Under the pieces are notes generated by a model, which did not search any database, had not been told where the DNA came from, and saw only the letters and a list, made by a program, of their open reading frames with translations. The position numbers and the translations under genes are program-made. Below, piece after piece: positions 1 to 13,100 of a DNA stretch of 64,000 bases (positions are counted from its first letter, which is position 1; the number at the start of each line of letters is the position of its first letter). The DNA is from Sisyra terminalis (taxonomy: Eukaryota; Arthropoda; Insecta; Neuroptera; Sisyridae): positions 29,346,449 to 29,410,448 of the forward strand of contig OY292276.1 in assembly GCA_958496175.1 (NCBI GenBank), written 5' to 3'.

Positions 1-34
1 TATTTTTTAATTACAAAATAAAGGTCTTAATTAA

Positions 35-1291
35 CTATAAAACTCTCTTGCTTAAATTTGTGAAACCTATTCCTACACAAGTTAGTTCAACTTTCTGGGC
101 ACCCATATTGATATTATCGTTTTCACCGTCATCGACATGCTGACAATTAAATATTAATCCAAAAAATTCGCGAATATGTTGCAAAAATGCAATTGAATAT
201 TCAGATAAAGGTCCAAAAACAAACTTTGAAACGTCTTTTTGACCAAGGGTCATAAATAAAATAACGATATACTGAAAAGCCGAGTCACAACATCCTCCTC
301 GATAAATTTCTTCGAGTAACTTTTGTCCACATGCCGTTCCCAGATCCTCTGGAATTGTTGGATCTTCGCCTTCGGTAATAACATTAGACACCTAAAATAA
401 GTAAAAAAAAAAAAAAATAATCTGAGTCATTGAATTTAAAAACTCTTAATACTTGTTCTCCTGAATAGAAAACTCCGTTCGTCGTTTCCGCTGCTAAATA
501 TACTCCAAAACCGGAACTCTTTCCCGCATCTTTTCCCTTGTATGGATCGGTGTTAATGTACACATCTGGAAGAAAATTTAACAAAACTCCTTTGGCTGTT
601 TCGACAATTCGATTGGATATTGCTGGAGTCATCCGGGTTACATATGCGTTTCCTCGAATTCGTTTAACTTTTCCTGGATCTGTGAACTGTATGGGTCTAA
701 GTTGTTTTCGTAGAGGACACGTGAACCTTACTTCTCCTCCACCAAGAGGCATTAAGCCTCTTTTCGTAATTTTCATCGAAAGTCCATCATCCACTATCAA
801 AAATCGTTTCAAAATCGACAATGCAGAAGTTTTGATTTGATCGACCGAAGGATCAATCTTACAATTTGTTACCCCTCGCAATATTGCATTAATTGGTTTC
901 TTACAAAACGGACCAAGACATAATAGTACTTCTAAGTAGTATCCTAAAAACACACTGTATTTTTATATTTACTTTTATGGTTAATGATAAAATTACCAAT
1001 GCCTCGTTGAACACAACAGTCATGTTCTAAACTTCCTCCATTGAGCAATCCTGGTTGAAAATACAATGAAGTTCCGGAAGGGCTTAGTTCAATTGTAGTT
1101 CCATTTGTAATTTTGTCGAATAATCGTATTAAATTAATTTCAAATTCTTGTAAACCGGGGTTTGAATCTAAAGGCCTAATGTCAATAATTCGCACGGGTT
1201 TTCCACTTAGAGTAGAAAGAATTAAACGTTGTTTAAGAAAATTGCATCCTTGGTAAACTAAAACATTATTTTCGATTGATAACGCTGGCAT
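35..1291 (-). CDS. RCL1: RNA 3'-terminal phosphate cyclase-like protein (RCL1), 3 exons
   Basis: The exons, in transcript order, are 1291-997, 943-453 and 391-35, joining to about 380 residues (family about 370). The first join restores RGIGYYLEVLLCL, with the glycine codon split across the intron. The second join reads SGEQ/VSNVITEGEDPTIPEDLG. Recognisable blocks are QRLILSTLSGKPVRI near the N-terminus, NPGLQEFEINLIRLFDKITNG, LTDPGK-like FTDPGKVKRIRGNAY, LLEEIYRGGC, and a C-terminus TCVGIGFTNLSK. All follow the RCL1 branch rather than the catalytic RtcA cyclase. In yeast and vertebrates this nucleolar protein works with the GTPase Bms1 in 18S pre-rRNA processing at the A2 region, and that role is inferred here from homology. 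Both introns are short (53 and 61 nt). The start is the ATG at 1291, in MPALSIENNVLVYQGCNFL. The stop is close to the window edge and no polyadenylation signal is visible below it. Confidence 0.93.
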
Positions 1292-1621
1292 TTTCTTTAA
1301 TATAATACACTGTTTTTTAAAGAAACAATGAAAACAACTGCACGTGTTTTAGAACATTTTAAATTTCAGGTTATAGGCTGGCTAAATTTAGCAAATTTTT
1401 GACGTTTCTTTGACCAGTTTTGACCAAAATAACTAATAGTTCACGTTATTCCACATACTGCGCTGTCATCGTTATTTTATTTTTCATTAGTCACTAATAC
1501 TGGTAGATAGATGGCCACGATGGCCAGGTGACAGCATTGTTATTATTTCATTGGGTGATAGTCGTCAATTGTTATTTTGTACATTTTATCTTAAAGCACG
1601 AAATATAAATAACAATTTATA

Positions 1622-2870
1622 AAGTATAAGGATGATTCTCATCAAATTCCGAAATTAGGAAGAAAAAAATTAATAAAAAATATTTTTAAAAATTTATTGC
1701 TTTTTTTGTCAAATTTGTGATATTTGTCACTAGATTCAACTAATATAGTGACTATAGTAGTCTCCTGAATCAACTTATCTTAGACGAATTATAAGGCTGA
1801 TTTATAATTTAGAAAGTAAGGAAATGGTTTTTATAGGTCCTACGGGTCCTACCATCAATGAATTGGATCTGTTATTGTTTGATACAGTAAAAAGTTTGGG
1901 CCCATAACAGTATTATTGTCATTATTGTTATGTGAATATAATACTCCTCTGTAAAGTGATATTTGCTGTCCTGCACCGTCAAAATGAACTACTTGTACCA
2001 TTGCATTATACTTACAACAATAATTTTCATTAAAGTCAATATGAATGATATTCTCATCTTTAAACAGGAAAAACGGCGATTTTAAGGATTAAATAAGCAA
2101 AGAAATAAAAAAAAGTTAAGTTCGACTAGTTGACGTCGTTCCCTCGGTTCAATTTGGAATGAGGGTGTAGAAATGATGAAATGGAGCATAAGTTAAAAAA
2201 TCTTTGGATATAAACTTTTGTTACATTTGAATTTTTGTGTAAGTTTACAGTCCCTTACAACCTACTTTACTGTGCAATTATTTATAAGATATAGTAAATA
2301 TGACGACTGAAAATTTAATCTTGAAATAATTTTCATATTTTTTTTCGGACAGATACTCTAATAAATGTAAGATGACTTAAATATGTGAAATGATTGTTAG
2401 TATTGCCAACAATCAAAAATCGATGAGAGTCATTATGAACGATTATAGATGGGTTCATATATTGACTGCTAGTATAGATATGAGGGATTTTTTTTTTCAT
2501 GGGACACAAAAAATATATTTGAAAATGTGTTCTTTACTTTACATTCTAAACTCAAAAGATTTTTAAAAATCTATTGTTTTTCAATCGATTAGTCAAATTC
2601 GCAAACTATTTTTTTGAAATATTTTTGATTTAAAAATCCTTAATGAGCTAATCTTAAATTTGGAACATAGTGAGGGAATGATTTTCAGGGTACTATTGGT
2701 ACTTTTTATTTATTATTCTATGGAGATAAGGTTCAAAAATTATAACCAACACCAGTAGCCCAGGAAAAAAGCCCAAGGAAAAAATATGCCATCATAGGTC
2801 GCTTGGATTTTTATAAAAACTGAATGAACAAGAATTTCAATATTTCATGAGAAGAATTGTGCATATATTT
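1622..2870 (+). repeat. Long dispersed repeat, copy 1 (family A)
   Basis: This stretch recurs in inverted orientation at about 29800-30697 and, for its first part, at about 49650-50085. Shared anchors are the start, which reads as ATCAAATTCCGAAATTA, then CTTTAAACAGGAAAAA, GTGTAAGTTTACAGTCCCT, ATATGTGAAATGATTGTTAG, ATCGATTAGTCAAATT, CACTATG and TTATAACCAACACCA. Copies are clearly diverged, with many indels. No coding capacity is visible, so it is probably a non-autonomous or decayed element. The boundaries are approximate and no target duplication was found. Confidence 0.75.
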
Positions 2871-3034
2871 TTTTTCTGAAAATTTTAAGTTCGAATATCA
2901 CTAATTTATTAGATCTATGAACAATCAGAAAACATTTTTCCACAATATTTAGTATTCTAGAAAAATATTTTTAGAAATTTGCTGGATGTTGATTATATCT
3001 AGGAATATGACTTCGATGACTTCTTATTATAGGT

Positions 3035-3425
3035 CACTTTAAAAGAAGTCAATTTTTGGCAACGTCTCACCGACGTTACCAGATGCCACCAGTTGTTGAC
3101 TTCTTTAAAAATGACTTGTGCCAATTTGTTTTCATGTGCCAATAGAGAAATGTAAATATATATGGAATACATTTGAAAAACTGCAATGAGGAAGTGGTAA
3201 ATTAGTACATGAGGCTTTAAGACACGTAAAAAACACAATTTTTATTTTGTCTTTTATTCAATTCGTGATTTTGTTGTTAACTCAATTCAAATTTCCTACA
3301 ATTTTCTCTTCTGTTGCTCAATTTTTATTATGACCCGATTTTTTTGGCTTATTTAAAGCAAAACAGAAAATGAGACGTTGCCAGATTTGACGAGTCTAAA
3401 AGCTACCTGTTACTTAATTTTAAAA
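3035..3425. repeat. Fold-back element, family B (GGCAACGT type)
   Basis: The left arm contains GTCAATTTTTGGCAACGTC and the right arm contains GACGTTGCCAGATTTGAC, an inverted pair. A second pair, GACGTTACCAGATG followed by GACTTC and TGACTTGTGCCAA, lies inside the left part, suggesting nested or rearranged copies. The same arms recur around 21.05, 23.3, 23.65-23.89, 44.4-44.75 and 59.76 kb. Confidence 0.6.
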
Positions 3426-3479
3426 AGCTGATATTGAAATTGGCTTTCTTTGATACCAATCATAAAGTATAGATACAAA

Positions 3480-3900
3480 GAGTCCGAATGTAATGTTGAA
3501 AAAATGGCATCAATTTGTGGTTCAGTACTGGTAGAGAGCACTACGTTTCAAGAAGCAGTCGTTTAAGTTATTACGCGGGAAGTGCTGCTGTTATTGACAA
3601 CTGTGAAAAAAAATCGAAAAAAGATATCACGAAGTTTAAGAGATAATCTCTAGTCAACAACATCTGATAGTAATAAGAAATTATACTAAAATTAGCAGGG
3701 ATCATACGTATTTTTATGCAAAAATAAAAACGGTATGGATACGTCTATGGTAGAATTTAAGAAAGTATTCCAATCTTGTAATGCACGATGGGAAACGTGT
3801 CAATATGTGGCGCTGCCACAAGGAAGTCTAGAGCGTCTGGAGTATTAGCTTATGTTATCTTACATAAAGCACATAGTTTCGGTTTAAGTTAGTTATATCT
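3480..3900. repeat. Family H repeat, partial copy
   Basis: The block AAACGTGTCAATATGTGGCG, followed by a variant of the adjacent sequence and by CATAGTTTCGGTT, matches the fold-back element at 20738-20980 (GTGTCAGGATGTAGCGCC, CCGAAACTATG). No open frame is visible. The ends are not resolved. Confidence 0.45.
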
Positions 3901-5014
3901 GAAATTTAAAAAAGAAAAAAAACAATTTATTTAGTTGTTCAATTGTTTTTATTGAATTTCTTTTGAAATGCAGCCGTTAGACGAAAATTCTCTTGGAAGA
4001 TTTTAAAAATTCTACAAATTGTTGAAATAAACGAAATAAACTACAAAAATCAATAACAAATCAATTAAGTTGATATGTAGAATAGAAACAATATTGCTCT
4101 AGAGCTGCATTATAGTAATTCTGTTTGTTTCAAATTCATTTTTAAATAAACATTTTTGTGTTGGTCACGTGGTTTTTTTTACTTAATAAAATATAATTTT
4201 GTTAGAACTGTCAATTATTTAAATCAAATTAAATTCGGCGTCAATCCTTTTTAAATATTTTTTTTTGTTTTGTTTTAGACTTACTTTCCAAACATTAAGC
4301 ATATTTTATGTTTTTTTTTTTCAAATTTTTCGACAGAATTTTTTTGTATTTGTTAGGCAAAAATTTTATTTTGCATACAAGCGTTAATTCTATTCAATAT
4401 GTTTTTTTTTCACAAGAAAAATCTAAATATATATTTATATTATGTAAATATTCCTTAAATATAGAATTACTTTTCTTGTATTATAAGTGTGTGTATGTTT
4501 CATATATATTATTATATTTATACATATACTTTCTTTTTTATTTCTTATTTACTAGAAACGAAAAAAAAGGATTTATATTATTTATTAGAGACACTTACAA
4601 ACATTTTACTAATAAATTATTAAGGAAATGAAATAATCGGCAATTTCATTTATAAATTTTTAAAACAATATTAACGAAATTATAGTTTCTTTTTTTGTAG
4701 AGCATGGTACAAATTGTAGAAAATTTGAAAAATATTTTTTTTATTTTGATTATTTACTTTTCTACAAACTTAGGTTTGTAACAGGACAATTATTACAAAT
4801 AATTGGTAATGAATTGTACCATAAAAGTATGAAACTAAAAGAATTAAACAAAATTTCAATTTCTTCCAAAATAAAGGCACTGGCAACACCGATTTCAACT
4901 TCAATCAAAATAATAAGTTCCGTAATTTTGTCTTATTAGTTTACACCACAATCAATAATATTACTTCATTAATCATTAATATTTTTCGTGTCTTCACGTT
5001 AAATTTCGGCCATG

Positions 5015-5057
5015 TACAAGTCAATTTTTTAAAGAAAAATATTCATTGACTTGTACT
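5015..5057. repeat. Short perfect hairpin GTACAAGTCAA
   Basis: An 11-bp perfect inverted repeat (GTACAAGTCAA and TTGACTTGTAC) closes a loop of about 21 nt. The arm resembles the outer end of family B elements (ACTTGTACCA), so this may be a minimal derivative of that family. Confidence 0.6.
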
Positions 5058-5954
5058 ATTTTTTATTATTTTTTCCCTTTTAATTAAATGAAAAGATCGA
5101 CTAAGTCTTTTCGTGTCTAAGAGGATTAATTACTTATAAATCATATTAAACACGTAACTTTCAAATTTGACTCCTTTCATTTTAACTTTGCGTCTTTTTA
5201 GTTTACATCAATAATTTACTAATATTACAGTGATACTATGATTCATTGCTTTAAAATTAAACTAAAGAAATTATAACTATCTTGTTACAGCATTTTTTTT
5301 TTCAATTATGTCAAAAAAATATTCATATTTTGACTAGATGTAACAAATGTTTTATATTTGTTTATTCCCACTTTTTAATTTGTTTAAACTTTCTGTTATT
5401 TAAAAATTTCTTGATTAATTGAAAATTTGATTTACTATTTTCAAAAAGTAGGCAAACTGTTGAATGGTTATATCACGGTTTTAGTGAGGCAGTTTGTATT
5501 TATACATGTTCCAAACCGTTAATACGTTTTCCTTTTATGGAACTATATTTTTATATGAATTAACGATACAACTGCAGTAAATTTTGCTAGAAATATGGAA
5601 AAATATCTTAGAAATGACAATAAAATCTGAAAAACTTTAGTTATCTGGCCACTAAAGTATTGATGAAAATGTAATTATAATTTTTTAAAAAAGAACATAT
5701 TTTTATGGAAACTTTTTACTCAAACCAAACCATTTTAAAGCCTCCTTTTTATCGGTTTCTATAACCTCCGTTGCCTCCTTAGAATGTTCTAATATAATTC
5801 TGTATAAGAACAAATTCTAACCGAGTGTATAAATTCCTACATAATGTTAAACTATACCATAGTATACGACTCAAATTTAGTTCCATACAATATGGTTGAC
5901 TAAAACTAGTGATGGTTTTGGCATATTTTGTATCACATGTGATTACATTCATGT

Positions 5955-6716
5955 CAAAGAAGAGAGACTGATATAAAAGTTCAAGTTTGTGTTAAAAATA
6001 TGGACGAAGTTGGTGTTAACATGTTAAATCTCAAAGCATTTGTTAGTCAACCACTAGTTGTCGCTGTACTAAATTAGACTTTTATGCTTGCCGACGCCCT
6101 TAAATTTTAAAGCGCATGCGTAGGTCAAGGAGCGAATTTAACTTTAAAACGAATTTCTAATTTCATCATTAAATTATGGTATAAATTAAACAAAAATAAA
6201 CATCCATTGCAGATAAATTATACTGTTACAGCATTATATATTATTGGTAATATTTCACATTTCTATAGTTAAAATAAAGGATTTTAACCCGTTGAAGTTT
6301 TGACATTTGCCAACGTTCTAATGGTTACAAAATTTCCATGGAGTGTCATCCGCAGATTACCGCTTTCTTTTCAAATGTTCGTATACAATATAGTTTATAG
6401 TCAGTAGTGCATTAGTGTCACCATATTTTGATAATATACTGTAAAGTTAATTTTAACGAACCACAAATTCATATCAACCTCCTAATCAGGTTGGTTAATT
6501 TATTGTTGTTTTGAATGAAACATTTTTTTTTCCCGATTTAAATGGAATAAAAATGATATATTTTGAGAAAAACAAAAAATGCCAATGGGTTAAGAAGAGA
6601 AGGAACTAGAATCCGCCTTGATCAGTGCAGATTGACATTCTGCTTGACAACGCCATCTATTGCTTTATTTTAGGATCAATTTTTTTGCCTTCCATTTGAT
6701 ATGAATTTCTACATAA
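5955..6716 (+). mobile_element. Copy of the 470-bp TIR element (family C), interrupted at its right end
   Basis: The left end (CAAAGAAGAGAGACTGATAT) resembles the terminal repeat of the intact element at 60222-60691. Internal matches include AAATTATGGTAT, the GCAGATA block, and GACAACGCCATCTATTGCT. The right end stops short, at TTTCTACATAAGCA, where a reverse copy of family D begins. This copy is longer than the intact one and so carries inserted sequence. Confidence 0.6.
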
Positions 6717-6895
6717 GCACGAAGAATAAATAACAGGAGAACGAACAAGACAATTTGTTAGCTATCGCGTCCTCAAAAATTTTGATAGGCTTAGTTATTT
6801 TTTTGGCCACTAACAGCGCATTGTAGAGAAAATATTTGACGTACTAAATTGGTCATTCGCTTTTTTAATTGTTATTCAAACTGAAGCCAAAGCTG
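6716..6895 (-). repeat. Family D repeat, copy 1
   Basis: This is the inverted copy of sequences at about 48283-48490 and 61541-61710. Shared blocks (given in the opposite sense) include ACGAACAAGACAATTTGTTAG against a diverged counterpart, CCTCAAAAATT, TAGTTATTTTTT, and AATAAATAACAGGAGAACGA. It abuts the truncated right end of a family C copy. Confidence 0.65.
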
Positions 6896-9800
6896 TCAAG
6901 ATTGCATTCATCTTCTTCATATTTTAATATAATACAAATTCATTATTTTTATATTTTTTCCATTGCTACCGAAAAATTGTTTAAAAAACATATTTTCAAA
7001 AACCAATTTTCTTCTATAAAAATATAAACATCTTATATGGAGAAAATGTTTTTAGTGGTTAAATTCAAATTTGGTGTTATACTGATGCTAGAGCCCTCCG
7101 TACTGTACCATCATTTCGTGATCGACTTGGTAGTACAGCGTTTGATCTCTTGCCATTTATACTTAATGTATATAAATCTCTCTTCTCTATTTACGTCACT
7201 TAGTTATGTAGTAAAGGTAATATTGTTTAAAAGGAAAAAACGGCTTCGAAAGATAATCTAAAAAAGTTTTACCAAAGCAAAGATATAAAAGACTGCCTGA
7301 TGTCCAGGTACATATATTATACCATCACGTGTAAAATTTACGAAAATGTGCAATATTAAGTTGTTGCGACAACCAACTATCGGTTTATAATTTTTATATA
7401 CCAATATTTACCAACCACAGCAATAATATTAATATTATTAAAAAAGTGGGAAATGTAAATTCTACTCTTACAAATATTAGAAAAAATAACAAATACATTT
7501 GGCTCATTATACTTTGGTGTGAGATCCCTTGGCTAATCAAGCATCACTTGTATTATTAGTAAAACAAAGTGTTTACATAAATTTGTCTCTTCATCATTCA
7601 TTTTTACAGACAATTATTTTATCTTCTAAACTAACAAATATTTTTTTTTATTATTTTATCAATTAGAATTATTATTCTAAATTATTTTATTTTTTTCATT
7701 TAAATATATACTTTTCAATAATTATACACTTTTTGCTAAATTATTCTCAACAAACTACCCAGAAAAATCCAATGCAAGTGTTTGTTTGCTGGATATTTTC
7801 TAAAAATAATCCCATTGTTACATTGATATTTACTTTGAATATGAAAAACCTTTGATTTTAAATTATTAAATTTGCTTACAACTTAAACACACTTATTGAA
7901 GAAAAAAAATCAAAGACTTTTCTGTAACTAAACTAAGCAAACCGCAAATTTTCACGGGAAAGAAATTTGTTTGTACTTGATTATTGCAAAATTATAAAAA
8001 AAGAAATAACTATTCTTGTGAGATTTGCTTAGTTAAAAAAATTAAGTTCTTCTCAAATTTAATTAAAGGCATCACAAATGAAAAAGTAAATTACTACAGA
8101 AATATAAAATTTTAACAGTTGGACAAGAACTTTGGAGGACAATTTGGAAATAAATTTTGTAGATGAAAATTTTCAAAAATTCTTGCATCTTGATAATGTG
8201 AAGCTAAAATCAAATTTGAGGCGAACCATAAAAATATTTTGATAAAATAATTATTAAAATCTTATTTTGAAAATACAACGATTATAAGAGAAAGCACAAG
8301 TGCTTCTCTGTACATTTTTCATTAAAAATATATTGCTGCTACTGTACCGCATAATAGTTTTTCCTAACTCGGAAAAACATTTTTATAATATAGTTTCATA
8401 ATCGAAAAATAAAAAAAAATCTAAAAAATTAATGTAACGAAACGTAAAAAATAAGTTGCACACAAGTAAAGAAAATATGCGGCAAAACAACGAGAACTTT
8501 TTATACATTCTATTTGAATTGTGTGAATGATCTTTCTTCCATCTGATATGTAAAACCATTCTCAACATTCATTTTAATTTCATTTGGATCAACACACAAT
8601 TGTTGGATTTTAAACAAAAAATAACACACAGTAAGAATAAAAAATAACAAAAAATCAGATTTTGAAAAAAAAAAAACGTCATTTGAATCAATAAGACAAA
8701 ATTATAGTAGTTTGTAAAACAATATTTCAAAAATGTCTTTTTGTTAATACATTACCCAATTTTTTTATTCATAAGTTTTCTGCTGAAAGAAGTGGTTCAA
8801 TTCAAGCTTCAGGAACGGTCATAATAATTTTTACGTGTAGCCATTTTAAACTAGATCAGTTACAAATTTTCATCGTTGAAAATAAAATTTACAAAGGTTT
8901 AAATATTGATTCTTCAAAAAAGTGTAACTTAACTTTATATAAACTTTTACGAATGATATACTTGCATGTTATTAATAATTTAACAAATCCATTTCTATAA
9001 TAAATGTTGCATGAATAAAAAATTGGTTAACAATATAGTTATCGAATTAGTTAAACGATTTTTAATCTTTAACTATTAATTCAGCTTATTGATTCAAATA
9101 TCTAATACAATCACCGTTTAACATAAATAATAATAATTATATTTCATACGTATTAAACTATCTACATTGAAACAATCTTCTAGGGTCTTCACACAGTGTG
9201 GATATTTTATCATAAGAAATAAGTATAAATAAAACACAATTCAGACCCTTCCAAAAAAAAAAAAAACTCAAATATTATATTTTAATTTTTAAGTTAAAAA
9301 TTAATGTTTTTTCCTCTTCCAATCTCAAATCGTAGATTTTAGCAAATATGTATTCAACAAGCTAAATATTTACTATGAAAAAATAAGGCAAGCTACACAC
9401 ATTTTGTTAACATTTTTTCATTGATTTGCTTCGAATTTTAAGCTCGAGCATTAATTAAAATGCCAAAAGTATTTCAACCACAACTACATTTTTTTTTATT
9501 TACACACGACATGGAATTTGAAATCTACAATTTCCGATTGTTTCCTTAAAGAAGGGGGGTCATTTAATATTTAAGTGATAGGAAAGATAGTGTATGAAAG
9601 GGAATTAAACATTTTTTTTAGTTGTCACAAAACAACCACAACATTTTTTAAGTTATCATATCAATATTAACTATATTATTATCTACATATATATTTTTTT
9701 AAATATATATATACACAATGTTTTCGTTTTTATATTATATGAGGCGATTTCCAGTACACAATTGGGGTATAAATAAATTACTGTTAAACTGGAAATATTT

Positions 9801-10151
9801 TACTTTTCGCCTTATTCGACATGGATTTTGTGAATTAATAATATTAATCCGCGTCATTGCTTTTTATAATATATACATAACAAATTAATGAAAAAAATAA
9901 TTCAAAAACAGAACGATTCACGAAAGTGTTAATACACTAACATCTCGTTTCAGATATTTAAATCATCTTCATTAGACAATTGAAAGATGGCGTTGGTATC
10001 GAGTTGTCTTTTTGACATTTGTCAAGATCAGATTTGTATCGTTAGTTACGTTCTGTGTTTGCATTTGAATGCTTTTTTTCAACAACAAACTATGAAGAAA
10101 GCAGCAAAATAAATGATTTCAAAAGTTACCTTTCACAACGGCAGAGTTTGT

Positions 10152-13100
10152 TCAGAATGTTAGAGAACGAAGGGCTTGAGGTGTGTGAGCAGGTCTCCAA
10201 CGTAGCGTGTGAGTCGATCGTAAACTAGTTGAATGTCGCCGTTTACGCTCCTCGCGACTGCTCAAAGGGCGTTGATCATCATGAAAAGTCACCGGCGTCG
10301 TAGTGCTAAGCTCGAACAAATACAAACGTTGCAACGAGCTAATGTGGGAAAGAAGTTGGTCACCTTCTTGACTAAGCTCATCGCGCAAACTACTGGGAGC
10401 TGCAGGTGCCATATTATTAAAGTACCCATCATTGACTTGTTCGTGCGATCGCCAAATATGTTCTCCCCAAACGCTGCTTGCAACACTTGAAACCGGATTA
10501 TCTTCACGTGGCCAATCACTCGATTCCTTGCCCTTCTCACTTTGAGGATGCGCTCGACATTTGAACAACCAGCAAATTTCGTTTTCGTCCTGACAATCCT
10601 GTCCCCTCTTCTCGCATATACATTCATTATTATCAATTAAATTTGCAATAATATCGTTTCCGTTTTCGTCTCCAGGTCCACCAATCATATCATACTCGCT
10701 CAAAGAACTTAAAACGCGACGTTTCACCGGTACAACCTCATTAGGACTTTCCGACAACTTCATTTGTCCACTATATTCCGTTTGGCAGTACTTTTCGTTT
10801 TTATAAACACGAAATTTCAATAAAAAGTTTGGCTTCATTGAACTGGCATCGTCAATGTCTTGCTCGTTTGACTCATTTTCTAACGAACCTAGTGTAGGAC
10901 AATTCCTTTTAAATTCCATGTATTCGATGGGCGAGTCAGCATCCGATTCTAAAAACATTGTACCGCTTCGTGTACGACGAAAATTTACATGCTCTGGACT
11001 GTCGTGGACAATAAAAGTAAAGCCATCAGGCAATTGAATTGGACAAAAGTGAGTTTTACGCGAAGTCAGCAAATCTTCTTCCGAAACATTCGCTTCGTTT
11101 TCGACAACTTCATTGAATGAAACAGTTTCAACATTAACATTGGTCACACTTGTCTGTTCGTCAGTTTTAGATTTTTTTGGATAAATTTCAGAGAAAGCGC
11201 TGCTTGATTTATGGTGGTTTAGTTTCATGAGACTGCTTATAAATTCAGGTGTGATAACGGAAGTGTTTACTGGTTCTTCAATAGGATGTTCCAATTTATC
11301 GTTAATTCCATCCGACCATTTTTGACGAGTAAGAGCATTAGCATCAAAGTTAAATTCCCACGAAAAATTATTATACTTTAATTTTGGAGTTTGTGGCAAA
11401 GGTGAAGTTTTTATTTCTCGTTTGTAATTGCTTTCATATAAATTATTTGCATTAATTTGCTGTTCCAACACGTTGATGTTTTCGTCTGTCCAAAAAGTTT
11501 TACCAACATTGAAATAATTTTTACTCGTATCATTTTGATCGTAGAAATTGCGCTCAATCGCTCCAGTGTCGGCAACATCGTCATAGTTTTCTTGATTTGA
11601 CCAAATCGAGCTGGTTATATTCGTGCCACATTGTAAAAAATTGAGCGGTCGATGAATAGAATCGTTTGGTTTGGGAGCCAATGCAAATATTTCTGCTGAC
11701 TCGAGCATTTGGTCGGTCGGTGATGCTAGAAGTTCTTGAAAATCGACTGGCAAATCTTGGAAGTCGTCTTCTTTCATCGGCAAAGTGTCGGTTGTATTTT
11801 CGGTGCCTGTGACGTGTGTAGGACTCCAAATCGCTTCGATGCGACGATCAAATTTGGCGGCTAATTTTTCGACATCATCCACCATTTCTTTTTGAGAATA
11901 AACATCGATTAAACCAAGTGTGAGGTCGTCATCTAGTTGGGTGATAGTGTCCGATGTAGAATAGCCTTCATCCATCGCAGCAATCAAAGCATCATTAGTT
12001 CTATGATTTGCTTGATTATACCAATTGACTTGGTCATCCCACGTCGAGATTGTTCCTTCGGCCCGTTCGGCCGACTTATCCATTATTCGACTGGAAATAT
12101 TGAGAGCGAGTGATTTTTTGTTGCGAGAAAAATACGGAAAACGATCTCTATCCGAACATTTTGTCTTCATGATATTATTAGTACAGTTTTGTCCCTTGAC
12201 TGTTTTCGGATAGTGTTTATGAGACGTGGAAAATTTTTCAGTGGATCGATCTGGTTTATTAAACGGTTGAGTGTTTGTACTTTTATTATATTTCTTCGTT
12301 AAATTACTCCACGTCACTTTTTTTGTAGGGATGACGACAGTCGTCGTAGGATTAGCGTTGTTCAGTGATTGTCCTTTTAGGGCCGGGAATGCAGCGTAAT
12401 ATCGACGTGCTAAATCGCTCGGTGATAATTTATTATTGCTATCGGATATTACTCGTTCGTGTTTATCAGCGAAATCAATTTGATCATCCGTTTGATTATC
12501 AATTTGACGTAATCTTAGGCAAAGTTCATCAACAAGAGATTCAATCCCAACATTCTGCATCGAAAAAAAAATAGGTTAGACAATAAAAAAATAAGGGAAA
12601 TAAAAAACATTACCTGTTCAGCAGCAGACATTAGACACTGGACGGCAGCAGTGCGTCGAAGTTGATCCGAAGGAAGTGGGACATATCCTTTACGGAAACG
12701 TTTATTACGGGTTTGAGAACTTGATGCACGTCGATCCCCGACCTATAATATTAATCAATAATTGCAATCACTTAACTTTCCATTTCATGTTTTATACCAA
12801 AAAAACATATCAAACATAAAATCAACCTATTACTGACGTCATTGACAACAAAAATCAATTGTGTTTAACGTAATAATTAAAAGATCACAATAATTAAAAT
12901 ATTTTTAAATTTTTTATTTAAATTCATTTTATCGTCACGAGAATAAGAAAACGTCTTTATCGTTTGGAAAAATTTGAAAAAAAATATCGTTCAAAGGTCT
13001 TCATTCCAAAGTTCATTGAGTTCAATTAATTTGTTCCTTCAAAAGGATTTTGACTAATTGTTTTCCGATTTATTTTCAACCGACTACATTTGATATTTAC

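Larger units (their letters stand above)
1292..10151. other. Intergenic, AT-rich, repeat-bearing; no gene seen
   Basis: About 8.9 kb separates RCL1 from the KIAA0232 homolog. Open frames here are short, low-complexity and rich in F/Y/K/I, as expected from AT-rich noncoding DNA. I see no exon with both splice signals and conserved protein. It holds one copy of the long dispersed repeat at 1622-2870, fold-back elements at 3035-3425 and 5015-5057, a palindromic-family copy near 3480-3900, and a composite of two terminal-repeat families at 5955-6895. The rest shows only homopolymer runs and TA-rich tracts. Confidence 0.7.

Noticed and set aside
4308..4631. 107-codon open frame on the + strand
   Set aside because: It is made almost entirely of F, Y, L, I and K from AT-rich sequence. 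It has no splice context or conserved motif, and similar frames arise by chance at this base composition.
10289..10636. 115-codon frame opposite/overlapping the KIAA0232 last exon
   Set aside because: It lies in a different frame of a clearly coding exon and has no conserved content. It is a shadow of the real frame.
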